From Haladaptatus salinisoli (GTDB taxonomy: Archaea; Halobacteriota; Halobacteria; Halobacteriales; Haladaptataceae), in contig NZ_CP085328.1 of NCBI RefSeq assembly GCF_020614375.1, positions 186,001 to 250,000 on the forward strand: 64,000 nt of DNA, written 5' to 3'. The number at the start of each line of letters is the position of its first letter. Within the stretch, counting starts at the first letter, position 1. The position numbers were made by a program, and so were the translations under genes. The notes beneath the pieces are model-generated. The model saw nothing but the letters and a program-made list of their open reading frames with translations, was not told the origin of the DNA and did no database searches. Of this stretch, positions 17,029-25,927 are shown one piece after another.

Positions 17029-17236
17029 TGCATCAATACGTAGTTTATTACCTTAATTAAAATCTGGGATAAGATAGACAAACATAGCCATATTCAGAAC
17101 AACAGAGAGGAATGATAGAATATACTCCGATATTTGCGTTTGATTGCCAACAAGGAAGTGAGAATAACTGACGGCCCGAGCCAAGCTCCATCGAACAGGA
17201 GCGATTAGGTGCTCGATTTCCGCGCTGGAGCGTGTA

Positions 17237-19321
17237 TTAGCAGCCGCCAGTCTCGTTCTGTCCGCGACTACGGCGTGCATCCCCATCGGGTTCGTAGACG
17301 TACAGACAGTCGTTGCTGTACGACCGACCGAATTTGTCCGCGTCCTCACAGCAGAGAACGCGCCCGTCGTCCATTACGTAGACGTTGTCGATGTTGATGA
17401 GCGCGTCGTCCGCGACAGCGGCCGGGTCGCTGGCGTCCGGGCCGACGATGACGGGTTCGAGCGTCGAGACGTTGTAGTCCTCTTCGAGTTCGGCGCGGTA
17501 GACAACGCCGCCATCGACGCGGTCTAATTGAATGTCGCCTTGGCCGGTGGCCATGTCATCGTTGAGTTCGGAGACGGCGAAGTAGACGTAGTCGCCGGGT
17601 GCTGCACCATCGATGCTGTCGACCCCTTCGGCCTTGTTGAACTCGATAGTTGCGCCGATTTCTTTCGCGGCCGCACGCGTTTCGAGGAACGGCACCTTTC
17701 GGAGGTCATCACTGACGCCCTCTGGACCCTCACGGTCGTATTGCTCTGCCCACTCGACGATCTCCTGGTTCGTGATGTAGTTCTGGTTGCCGTTCTCGAC
17801 GACCTCCTTATCAGCTTCTTTGAGCGCCGCGGCGAGGTCGTCCTGCCAATCGGTGTCGGCGTGGGTTTCGAGGTAGTCTTCTTGCGTGATGTCGTCGTAC
17901 GCGGCGATCCACTCCTCAATTTCACGATTGGTGGCGTGACCTAGTTTCAGCCACTCGAATTCAAGATTGACGTCAGCAGGTGGGTTCTTCTTTGCGGCGT
18001 CCTCGTTGGTCACCTTCGGCGCGTAGAGCGTGCCAGCGATGTCCATGGGGTCACGGTAACTGTCGATTGGCCGGTCGGCGACAAATTTGTAGATGCCTTT
18101 GCTGTCGCCGTCCGAGCAGCCGTACACCGTCTGTTTATCACTCTGGATGTCCGGCGCTTCCCAGGCAGCTCGTCCCATCACGTAATACTTGACCGGCTTC
18201 GGTGGGTCGGCAGTTGGCTCACGGAAATCGACGTGGTACCCGTAGCGATAGGGGTTCGGGTAAACATCGCCAATCGGCGTGGTCATGTTGCTCTTGTTGT
18301 CGGACGATTGGTCGACGGGGTCGGCACCGAGGTAGTAGGCAAGGAATTCGAGGCCCGTCAGTGCCCAGTAGCCCTGAACGTCCCAAGAGTCACTGCCGTA
18401 GTACTCCTCGATGGCCTTCTGAATCCCAGTCGGGTTGGGGCGGTTCCAGAACTGGCACGCACCGATGAGTCCCTTTCCAGTCCCCTGATCGACGATGTCG
18501 CTCACCGTCGCGGTGAGCGAGACACGCGGTTGGGCGTAGTTCTCCTCGGAGGAGAGCATCGTATTCCACGGAGACCGGTCACCGTAGCAGTTGATCCGGG
18601 TTCCACCAAGTTCACGCAGCAGGGCCGTGTTGGCGAGGTTGATCGCATTCTCCAGATCGGCGTTCCATTCACCGTCATCGGTCTGCCTGAGTGGGATTCG
18701 GGAAACGTTTCCGGGGCTGTTCTCCCAGTTCGTGAAGAGGTAGCCTTCGGTTCCGTCGTCGTTCGTTGGGATGAACTGGTTGCAGTCCGGGTTGGACGCA
18801 GCGTTTCCATATTGGGTGCCAGCGAAGTTGTCTTGGGTAATGTTTTTCCCGTCCGGCGTTTGGACGACGCCGAGGCGTTCAGCACCGCCGTTGATGCGGT
18901 CTTCCTCTTGCGCGAGGAATTCGTACGTGCCGTTGGCGCTTCGTATCTTTCCTTTCTCCTCGTTCGTTTGTGGTGTTGAGAGCCCACTGAAGTCGTCATT
19001 GTTCCCGTCCATCGAGAACTGGAATCCCTTGAAGTATCCAATACCTGCCTTGTTGTAGGGTGCAGGATTGTCCCGACTCGGGTGTTGGAGACTGTAAAGT
19101 GGGGTGCCGTCTGCGAACACGAATGGCCCTGTAACCTCAGCGCCGAATGCCGTCGACGAAAATCGCTTGAGTCCCCCCTTCACGTAGGGAGCTCGCGGTG
19201 TATTCTTATCTTCTGGAGGATTGCCGCTCTTGCCCCCTGAGACGCCTGTTCCTGCGACACTTGCTCCCAATGCGGCAGCCATGGACGTTGCCATCAATTT
19301 CCGGCGGGTGAACTCCACCAT
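17237..19321 (-). CDS. phoX: PhoX-family (DUF839) alkaline phosphatase
   Basis: The product is about 694 residues from ATG 19321. The start is placed there because the Tat signal (FTRRKLMATSMAAALGASVAGTG) begins directly after it; the upstream extension is not signal-like. The body follows the PhoX pattern: GFQFSMDG, NPDCNQFIPTNDDGTEGYLFTNWENSPG, a structural-metal loop (INCYGDRSPWNTMLSSEENY), VYGCSDGDSKGIYKFVA and a C-terminal Ca-binding-type region (VYVMDDGRVLCCEDADKFGRSYSND). PhoX enzymes release phosphate from organic esters outside the cell, using Ca2+ and Fe3+. An internal helical insert of about 110 residues contains two related NREIEEW/NQEIVEW repeats. Regulation by phosphate starvation is inferred. 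Confidence 0.85.
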   Translation of the reverse strand: MVEFTRRKLMATSMAAALGASVAGTGVSGGKSGNPPEDKNTPRAPYVKGGLKRFSSTAFGAEVTGPFVFADGTPLYSLQHPSRDNPAPYNKAGIGYFKGFQFSMDGNNDDFSGLSTPQTNEEKGKIRSANGTYEFLAQEEDRINGGAERLGVVQTPDGKNITQDNFAGTQYGNAASNPDCNQFIPTNDDGTEGYLFTNWENSPGNVSRIPLRQTDDGEWNADLENAINLANTALLRELGGTRINCYGDRSPWNTMLSSEENYAQPRVSLTATVSDIVDQGTGKGLIGACQFWNRPNPTGIQKAIEEYYGSDSWDVQGYWALTGLEFLAYYLGADPVDQSSDNKSNMTTPIGDVYPNPYRYGYHVDFREPTADPPKPVKYYVMGRAAWEAPDIQSDKQTVYGCSDGDSKGIYKFVADRPIDSYRDPMDIAGTLYAPKVTNEDAAKKNPPADVNLEFEWLKLGHATNREIEEWIAAYDDITQEDYLETHADTDWQDDLAAALKEADKEVVENGNQNYITNQEIVEWAEQYDREGPEGVSDDLRKVPFLETRAAAKEIGATIEFNKAEGVDSIDGAAPGDYVYFAVSELNDDMATGQGDIQLDRVDGGVVYRAELEEDYNVSTLEPVIVGPDASDPAAVADDALINIDNVYVMDDGRVLCCEDADKFGRSYSNDCLYVYEPDGDARRSRGQNETGGC

Positions 19322-19671
19322 ACAGCCGCGCATTTCTATCCGTGAATGATGTACATTTATAATAGGAGTACAGAGTTTATATACCAAAACCGAGAGTTAC
19401 TGCTTCCTCTGTACCTGTCGCTGATATTATTGATAGGTAGAAAATAGGGTCGCGAAAGTAGCTATGGCTACTGGAAATGGATGGTTTGAACGCTAGTCGG
19501 TTCCGAATCTATCTCTATCAATCTATAAGAACTAGACTCGATTTAAGATGCAGAATAAATCGGCCGTGACGAGCATGCGCATCGCCGCCCCGTATCGATG
19601 CAGGTTAATCGTCTCGATCCACAAGCGGCCAATAGTTCCAACGGTACTTGATGGTCGAAAGAGTCGAAGAG

Positions 19672-20100
19672 CTATTTTATTCCGTGTTCCTTCGCACCGG
19701 CACGGATTTCTTGCGCACGCTTTTGAACTGCAGCCACATATCGTTCGATTTTCGTAGGATTCTTCCCGTAAAATGACGCAACCCAGTTGATGTCCGTGTA
19801 CGGTTGTGTAAGAAAGTACGCGGCCAGTGTATCTCGGCCAGCTTGAATTATCTCTGGTGGGACGCCACGGTCACCCGTGCCGGCTTCTTCAAACCCGTTT
19901 ACGTCGAAGTAGATGTCAGTGTACAGTTTCGCCAAGTCTGGATCGTCGAAGTAAATCTCCGTATGACCAGGCGCTTCAAACCGATACCGTGTTCTGTCCT
20001 CATCTGGACACTGTGATTCGATAATCCGGACATCCAGTATATATTCCTCGAAAATCGATTCGTCCGCTTCGAACGTCCTGCTTTGATTGGCTGTTGTCAT
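19672..20100 (-). CDS. Hypothetical protein, 142 aa
   Basis: The protein is acidic and soluble, with no signal peptide. The N-terminal half is strand-rich (YILDVRIIESQCPDEDRTRYRFEAPGHTEIYFDD). The C-terminal half is helical (PEIIQAGRDTLAAYFLTQPYTDINWVASFYG, IERYVAAVQKRAQEIRAGAKEHG). The length and composition support a real gene. It lies among exported phosphoesterase genes but lacks a Tat signal. No family is recognised; it could be a small cytoplasmic sensor or chaperone. Confidence 0.6.
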   Translation of the reverse strand: MTTANQSRTFEADESIFEEYILDVRIIESQCPDEDRTRYRFEAPGHTEIYFDDPDLAKLYTDIYFDVNGFEEAGTGDRGVPPEIIQAGRDTLAAYFLTQPYTDINWVASFYGKNPTKIERYVAAVQKRAQEIRAGAKEHGIK

Positions 20101-20337
20101 AGCACGTGTTGTGGCGTAATCTGACTCCTCTAGAGAACCGGCGACTAGTGTGAATACTCGGCATTGTAGTGAGTGACGGGCGGTAATTTGAACGTTTGTA
20201 ATTCCAATATATACTGCTATAGAGCTACTCGTACTCCCTCTCGATCAATTGCTTGTTGGTCGCTGGTTCATCTTACTGGCACCTCTTGAGACGCACAAAA
20301 AGAGATAGTTGGCTGAAATTCGAAGGCAACAACGCAC

Positions 20338-21288
20338 TCAAAGCAGATTCGGGTAGTTGACGATGACACCGTCAACACCTGCCTCCACGAGTTCGTCAGT
20401 TTGATACCACGTATCGAGGGTGTAGACGTTGACTGCACGCCCCTCTTCGTGGGCTATCTCGACGAGGTCGATATCCGCAAAGTCCGGGTCGTCGATATAG
20501 TAGTCGTCGTTGAAGTAGGGTGAGCCTTTCACCATATTGTATGGTGGGTGGAGTGCTTCACAGTCGTACTCACGAGCGATGTCAAGGCCGCGTTCGATAG
20601 AATCCCAGAACAGGTAGCCTACAGGGATGCTCGAATCAGTTTCTCGGACGGTGGCGATGGCCGCTTCGTAGAACGATGAGACGAGAATGTCATTGTTGTA
20701 CTCCGTAGCGATTTCGAGGGTTTTCTCGGTGAACGACCGCCAGCGGTCTTTTCCTTTTTCGAGTTCGTCGCCCGAGAGATTCGTCGAGGATTTCACGTCA
20801 GACGAGCCAGGGTTCTTGAACTCGATGTTGACAGCAACATCGTCAGGGATGGTCTCCAAGGCCTCTGAGAGAAGCGGAATAGTCTCCCCACTGTCGAGCA
20901 CTTCTGCGTCGTGTACTGTCTCGCAAGGTGTCTTCCAGACGTAGCCATCTACATCGGTGAGACCACGAGTTCCGCCATCACGGCTGCTGAGTTTCTCGTC
21001 GTGGAAGACGACAACGTCGCCCTCTTTGCACGGCATGACGTCAAGTTCGATCATGTCGGCGGTTTGCGACGCCTCTTCGAACGCAAGAAGTGTATTTTCT
21101 GGATACTGGCCCATATAGCCACGGTGGGCAATATCTGTAAGGTCATCACCGTTCTCGTTATCATCCTCTTGCTCTTTATCGTCTACTTCGTGAGCTGTCC
21201 CAAGACCAGTCATCGCCGTACTTGCAATAGCTGCGCTGGCTCCCACGAACGTGCGCCGGTTCAGCGTTTGGAGTCGATCGGACACCAT
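20338..21288 (-). CDS. Tat-exported glycerophosphodiester phosphodiesterase
   Basis: The product is 316 residues. A Tat signal (LNRRTFVGASAAIASTAMTGLG) is followed by an acidic linker and a GDPD TIM barrel from about residue 50. The motifs are IAHRGYMGQYPENT (catalytic His-Arg and Glu), ELDV (metal Glu/Asp), VVFHDEKL (second catalytic His), NIEFKNPG and C-terminal VDGVIVNYP. The family hydrolyses deacylated glycerophosphodiesters to glycerol-3-phosphate and an alcohol. Export suggests scavenging of external lipid headgroups, in line with the neighbouring PhoX. Confidence 0.9.
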   Translation of the reverse strand: MVSDRLQTLNRRTFVGASAAIASTAMTGLGTAHEVDDKEQEDDNENGDDLTDIAHRGYMGQYPENTLLAFEEASQTADMIELDVMPCKEGDVVVFHDEKLSSRDGGTRGLTDVDGYVWKTPCETVHDAEVLDSGETIPLLSEALETIPDDVAVNIEFKNPGSSDVKSSTNLSGDELEKGKDRWRSFTEKTLEIATEYNNDILVSSFYEAAIATVRETDSSIPVGYLFWDSIERGLDIAREYDCEALHPPYNMVKGSPYFNDDYYIDDPDFADIDLVEIAHEEGRAVNVYTLDTWYQTDELVEAGVDGVIVNYPNLL

Positions 21289-21498
21289 AGGAAGGAGCCG
21301 TTAGGGCACCAAAAAGTAGATTTATAATATGAATACGGATTTGTTCACGAGTCTATGTCCTTCTCAATAACCGGTCGTAGTGATGAATGATTGCTTCGAG
21401 GGAAGCGTCGACAATGGCAACGTTATCCAATCTTCATCACACCATGCGAGATGATTTTCTACACCTCGATTGCCTAACTCACTATCGAGTTCTGATCC

Positions 21499-22599
21499 TT
21501 ATGCGCCTTTCTTGTACGGGTAGAGATTAAACTCGAATGACTCCTCTTCGTTGTCACTCCACTTCTCGAGGTACGGTGAATACGTGTTAATCTCCGCCTC
21601 GTACGTCTGTGTGTTTACCGTCAAGAGGCGGAACCACCCATCACCACCATTGTCAATCGTTTGGTAATCCATGAACATCTGAGTGGTACGATTGCCTTCT
21701 GCACGGGCGGTTTTTCGTGCAACGTATGGGCCAGTGATGTGGTGCCCAGAGTGTACATTCGCTAAGTTCTCGTGGTACCGCAATTCAGATTGCCACATCT
21801 GCTCTCCGTTATTATAATTGCTGCCCTCAGGGAGGCCCCCACCTTCGTACCAATTCGGGGCGAAATTGTCGTTTGCATCCGTTCGGGTACCGTCGTGATA
21901 CGTGTATGTATGCGTGACGAGAATCGCGGTCGCGTCAGTATAGGTTTTCAGAAGCTGCCCGGCCCATTTCAACGCCGCGTCGCGCGGCCCGAACTCCAAC
22001 GTGAGGAAGAGAAATCGCTCTCCATGGATCTCTTGGAGGAAATACGCGTTTTCGGCATATCCCTCGAACGTCCCCCAGTCGAGAATCGTCTCGTTGCTCT
22101 GTGTGGTTTCCTTGTAGCGGGTCGCCGGGAACCGACTGCGGAAGGTTTGCGGATTTCGGATATTGTCCGCATCGTGGTTTCCAAGAGACAGCACGGTTGG
22201 GACATTCGCATCGTCCATCCTGCCGATCGCATCTTGGGCAATATCCCACTCGGAATCGTTATCTGACCCGTAATTCTGCACGATGTCCCCTTCGTGCAGG
22301 AACATCTGGATATTGTACCGCTCCTTATTATCGGCGACCCACTGCCCCATCTGCTCGAAGATGCCATTAGCTTGCTCTGCGTAGTACTGTGTATCCGGGA
22401 ATATTGCGATACTAAACTCAGTGTCAGGGTCAACAGTTGGTTCGCCCCTTTCACTCGCACGCTGCGCTGCAGTTCGGTGACTTGTCGTGAGCCCCAGTCC
22501 GCCAAGGCCGCCGAGGAACGCCAGCGTTTGGCGTCGCGTTGCAGACGGTACGTTCCGCTGATTCGATTCTGTGGCGCTCTCTGTGTGCGTCTCTGACAT
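21499..22599 (-). CDS. Tat-exported calcineurin-like metallophosphoesterase
   Basis: The product is 366 residues. A Tat signal (ATRRQTLAFLGGLGGLGLTTS) precedes the metallophosphoesterase domain: FSIAIFPDTQYY (first metal site, D-x-Q variant), HEGDIVQNYG (GD), LSLGNHDADN (GNHD), ILVTHTYTYHDG (H) and NVHSGHHI (GHxH-like). The same strand carries GDPD and PhoX. Substrates may be phosphomono- or diesters or nucleotides. The D-T-Q variant in the first motif is common in secreted members. Confidence 0.9.
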   Translation of the reverse strand: MSETHTESATESNQRNVPSATRRQTLAFLGGLGGLGLTTSHRTAAQRASERGEPTVDPDTEFSIAIFPDTQYYAEQANGIFEQMGQWVADNKERYNIQMFLHEGDIVQNYGSDNDSEWDIAQDAIGRMDDANVPTVLSLGNHDADNIRNPQTFRSRFPATRYKETTQSNETILDWGTFEGYAENAYFLQEIHGERFLFLTLEFGPRDAALKWAGQLLKTYTDATAILVTHTYTYHDGTRTDANDNFAPNWYEGGGLPEGSNYNNGEQMWQSELRYHENLANVHSGHHITGPYVARKTARAEGNRTTQMFMDYQTIDNGGDGWFRLLTVNTQTYEAEINTYSPYLEKWSDNEEESFEFNLYPYKKGA

Positions 22600-22903
22600 C
22601 GGTTTCGCGAATGCATGCGTTTGTAAAATCCGTTTATAATTCTTCTATATACGAGAAATAATATTCTGTAGAATGTGGGTTTGGTCCCGGAACGGTTCAG
22701 TCGTGTACGCCGAAAATAGACTTGAGCAAACCTCATCGGAGAGAGCTATCGTAACCATCACTTTGTCCTCTGAAAGGAACTGCGTCCGGGTGAAGAGATA
22801 CAGGTTGCAGTGGGCAAGTAACGAAAGGAAAAACAAGTGACACGGTTATCGGAAGTGGACAATGGAATGCCATTAGCTTAACGAGAGGTAACGAGGGAGT
22901 GTG

Positions 22904-22926
22904 AAGGGAGCGGAGTGCGCTCCCTT
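22904..22926. terminator. Strong hairpin, 9-bp stem and 5-nt loop
   Basis: AAGGGAGCG, loop GAGTG, CGCTCCCTT. The stem is perfect. No T-run follows, so an archaeal terminator role is doubtful. It could equally be an RNA structure or the end of a decayed mobile element. Confidence 0.35.
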
Positions 22927-23263
22927 AGGGTGAGCCATGATATGACCATGGAGTACGGCGGGGCTGATAATACCAGGACGCTTCGTGCCGGTGGAAACAG
23001 GTCTCGAACCTATTGAGCCTGACTTCTTCTCGGCTGGTTGCCCTCACGTCCAAGGGCAACTGAAGGATGCCGTCGGCCATTTGAATACCTTTATAATACA
23101 TTTTCTGTTGCGTAAATACCTCTATGAATACCACTCCATCAAGAATTTGTTTATTCAACTTGTTTGCGTGTTTTCAAAGTTACTGATCGAGTAGTTCACT
23201 GGAGTAATCGAGAGATACGATTGGGGATCTCTCGGTGAGACAAAATAGGGTTATTTACGCGAA

Positions 23264-23270
23264 TTATAAA
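23264..23270 (+). promoter_or_regulatory. TATA box of the EEP-family gene
   Basis: TTATAAA is centred 38 nt before ATG 23305 and only 11 nt before the alternative ATG 23278. It therefore favours 23305 with a short leader of about 12 nt. Confidence 0.5.
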
Positions 23271-23304
23271 CGGTTTAATGATATCTGGGGAAGGGAGAAA
23301 CGCA

Positions 23305-24279
23305 ATGTTCGATGACTTCTCACGGCGAACGTTCCTCCAACGGACAGGAGTAACCACAACTGGAGTCGCACTTGGATCAGCGACTGGATCAGCAACCGAG
23401 GACGCAACCAACCAAGAGAACACAGACCGAACCGACGATTCATCTATGTCCAACACCCACCCAACCCGCCTCAGGGCATGTTCGTTTAATATTCGCTATG
23501 ACAACCCTGACGATGAGTATTCGTGGGACGAACGGTTGAGTCGTGTCGTTGAGACAATCACCGATATTAAGCCAGGTCTTCTCGGCGTGCAAGAGGCCCA
23601 GCCAAATCAGTATGACGACCTTCGAAAAGAGGTTGCTGAGTACGAGTGGTATGGTGTTGGCCGAGAAGATGGTGACCGGGAAGGTGAGATGGTACCCGTC
23701 GCATGGCACCCCGACCGATTTCGCGCAGTTGAGACCGGCGCGTTTTGGCTCTCGGAAACACCTGCCGAGCCAAGTGTCGGATGGGACGCCGATCTTCCGC
23801 GTGTGACGACGTGGGCGAGTCTGCGTCACCGCAAGACTGGACGGCGGGTCTGGTTCTGCAATACGCACTTTTCCCACGTCGGGGAAACAGCTCGGGTGGA
23901 GTCAGCGAAGCTCCTCACCAAGCGCGCACGGAAGCGTGCAGAAGACGGTGAGGAGGTCGTAATAACTGGCGATTTCAACTCCAAACCAAGTCGGAGCCCG
24001 TACCAGATTATGACTGGGACGAACGGTACCACCGACAGCCCCTTGTTCGACCCACGGAGAGAAGCCGACACCGACACGGTCTACGGGCCATGGGGAACCT
24101 ATCACGGATTTACAAACGAAATCAAGGATCGGATCGACTACATCTTCACTTTGGATACCGCTGCCATTGAGTGGTACCGAACACTCGATGTTAGAGAAGG
24201 GAATTATCGGTCTGACCATCTCCCAGTCGTGACTGAATTTGAGTATCGTGCCCGTCACCGGCCCAACGAAGAGAACTAA
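23305..24279 (+). CDS. Tat-exported endonuclease/exonuclease/phosphatase-family protein
   Basis: The product is 324 residues from ATG 23305. A Tat signal (FSRRTFLQRTGVTTTGVALGSA) precedes an acidic linker. The EEP (DNase I-like) fold follows: LRACSFNIRYDNP (catalytic Asn), GVQEAQPNQYDDL (metal Glu), FCNTHFSHVG (His), VVITGDFNSKP (GDFN catalytic Asp/Asn) and YRSDHLPVV (SDH, catalytic Asp-His). All active-site motifs are present. It could be an extracellular nuclease feeding phosphate and nucleosides, or a sphingomyelinase/inositol phosphatase-type enzyme. It is divergent from the minus-strand phosphoesterase block. Confidence 0.9.
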   Translation: MFDDFSRRTFLQRTGVTTTGVALGSATGSATEDATNQENTDRTDDSSMSNTHPTRLRACSFNIRYDNPDDEYSWDERLSRVVETITDIKPGLLGVQEAQPNQYDDLRKEVAEYEWYGVGREDGDREGEMVPVAWHPDRFRAVETGAFWLSETPAEPSVGWDADLPRVTTWASLRHRKTGRRVWFCNTHFSHVGETARVESAKLLTKRARKRAEDGEEVVITGDFNSKPSRSPYQIMTGTNGTTDSPLFDPRREADTDTVYGPWGTYHGFTNEIKDRIDYIFTLDTAAIEWYRTLDVREGNYRSDHLPVVTEFEYRARHRPNEEN

Positions 24280-24516
24280 CAGTACCTCCTCGTTAGATCC
24301 AAACTACCACGTTTCTTGTGTCTGAAATTTCGGGATACAGGCCATCAAATCAGAAGTCCTCGATGGTAGCTGCCTCCATGATAGTTGCTATATTCTAGAT
24401 TTAACAGACTATTTTGTGCGAGCTCCCGGTTGAATAGACAATGTTGACTTGACACCAAATATAGCCGGTGTTCTGTTTAAAGTACCGTACCACAAATTGT
24501 CCGTCTGTATTTTACC

Positions 24517-24846
24517 ATGAGTAATGACACTCCGCTAGATACCGAGAGTAAGGAGCAGGTAACCACTACCCCCTATTCTCTGGAGTTTGATCCCATCACA
24601 GACAGCGTCAGCGAGGAACTCGTCAAGACTGTTGCAACACGTAACAACGCCGATCCTACCGAGCTGGCAGTCTTGGCGGATTTTATTGACCCAGACGCTC
24701 TTGATGCACTGTTTAAGCCACGAGTGGATGGTACCCCACGTGAAACCGACGGCCAGGTTGAGTTCACCTACGACTCATATCACGTCACGGTCGACAGCGG
24801 TGGGACGATTACTCTCGAGAACGCCAAATCGGCGACAAACAGCTGA
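24517..24846 (+). CDS. HalOD1 output-domain protein
   Basis: The product is 109 residues, a stand-alone HalOD1 protein and close paralogue of the one at 2068. Shared blocks are FDP.TDSV.EEL, DPTELA.L.DF.DP.ALDALF, PRE and YHV.VDS.G.ITL. The ATG follows an AT-rich stretch (TATTTTACC). The next gene on the strand, 366 nt away, encodes a DUF7344 protein, again pairing the two families. Confidence 0.8.
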   Translation: MSNDTPLDTESKEQVTTTPYSLEFDPITDSVSEELVKTVATRNNADPTELAVLADFIDPDALDALFKPRVDGTPRETDGQVEFTYDSYHVTVDSGGTITLENAKSATNS

Positions 24847-24975
24847 ATCCAGCGGTGTGATTGTGACACAAAAGGGTGGGAGGCACGCTCCTCAGTCGCT
24901 CTCCCTGTGGACACCAGAGTGTTCGCTGATCGGTGAATTCCGGTAGCGGTTATCGACGATATGTATAGAAGAGAT

Positions 24976-25035
24976 CGAGGTTAGTTCGGCAGTTTCTTCC
25001 GTCCTGCTTGCACGCACTCCCATCGGAAGGTGTAT
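24976..25035 (-). pseudogene. SWIM-family 3' end remnant (copy C)
   Basis: About 50-60 bp match the distinctive 3' end of the SWIM genes (compare 4571-4620): GGTTAGTTCGGCAGTTTC, TTCCGTCCTG and GCACGCACTCCCA, the sequence coding for the ECVRTGRKEPPN-type tail. Nothing upstream of it is recognisable. It shows that a further copy once stood here. Confidence 0.6.
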
Positions 25036-25212
25036 ATGGTATATTAGATATCATGGCACCTCGGGCGTATCATATGGCTACCCACGAACAGTCCCATGAT
25101 AACAAAGTCGAAGAATAGGGATTACATCTAGAATGGGGGTTGTATGTCGATGACCATGTCCGATCTGGAAACGAGTGGTGAATTGATGGCAGCCAATCAT
25201 GTACGCTAATCA

Positions 25213-25761
25213 ATGAATCAATCCAGACTCTCACGAGACCAAGTATTCGATTTGTTGCGGAACGTGCGGCGGCGCTACGCACTTCACTATCTTCGACGAG
25301 TGAATCACACTGTCAATTTATCTGATCTCACCGATCACGTCGCGGCCTGGGAGTATGAGACACCACCGGAAGAGCTCGCGAGCAAGCAACGAAAACGAGT
25401 GTATATCTCACTGTATCAAACACATCTCCCCGCTTTGGCCGATGCTGGCATAGTAGACTACGATCGTGATACTGGGAAAATCCAGCCCACTCGTCGGATT
25501 CGACTGTTCGATTCCTATCTTGGTGCATTCACCAAGCCAACTCGGCCATGGTATCGATATTATTTTGGGCTTGCGCTCGGCAGTGTACTGGTTCTTGGAG
25601 GTATTTGGGCCGAAATTGTCCTCCTAGCACATTTTTCTTGGGGCACGGCCGTACTAGGAATTCTGACGCTGTATGGAATCGTAGCCGTGAGCCACTATTG
25701 CTATACTCAAAATACTGTACCAGAGACACCACCAGAACTGGGTATTGTCGAAGATCAGTAA
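25213..25761 (+). CDS. DUF7344 winged helix with two transmembrane helices
   Basis: The product is 182 residues. Residues about 8-100 form the DUF7344 domain (DQVFDLLRNVRRRYALHYLRR, LTDHVAAWEYET, KRVYISLYQTHLPALADAGIVDYD, then a short acidic wing). Residues about 118-170 form two hydrophobic helices (YYFGLALGSVLVLGGIWAEIVLLAHF and GTAVLGILTLYGIVAVSHYC). The architecture suggests a membrane-tethered DNA-binding protein. It lies downstream of a HalOD1 gene on the same strand, and this recurrent pairing hints that the two work together. Confidence 0.75.
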   Translation: MNQSRLSRDQVFDLLRNVRRRYALHYLRRVNHTVNLSDLTDHVAAWEYETPPEELASKQRKRVYISLYQTHLPALADAGIVDYDRDTGKIQPTRRIRLFDSYLGAFTKPTRPWYRYYFGLALGSVLVLGGIWAEIVLLAHFSWGTAVLGILTLYGIVAVSHYCYTQNTVPETPPELGIVEDQ

Positions 25762-25927
25762 TGATGGTTTGCTGTAAAATCGAGTCCTGACGGTATAATG
25801 AGGGAGATAGATTGTATGACTTTTGTTAACAGTATTAGCCGAGTTGCCCTCGGATCACTTTCGTGCCTTCTGAACCGGCGTGAGCCTGGACATATGCGGT
25901 ACCAGCACGAATCTCATGTGGCGATGA

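Larger units (their letters stand above)
22600..23304. other. 700-bp gap between divergent phosphoesterase genes
   Basis: No intact gene is seen. It must contain the promoters of both flanking genes. Features noted are a perfect 9-bp hairpin at 22904-22926, a stretch at about 22980-23090 with coding-like composition but no family match (possibly gene debris), and a TATA box at 23264-23270 for the plus-strand gene. Confidence 0.5.

Noticed and set aside
18233..18979. Long plus-strand open frame (248 aa) opposite the PhoX gene
   Set aside because: It is the antisense shadow of the PhoX coding frame in GC-rich codons, with no signal, promoter or family pattern of its own.
22980..23090. Possible decayed TnpB (IS200/IS605) 3' end
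   Set aside because: A few residues recall TnpB tails only after frame changes, and no zinc-ribbon motif or element end could be traced. Left as unassigned sequence.
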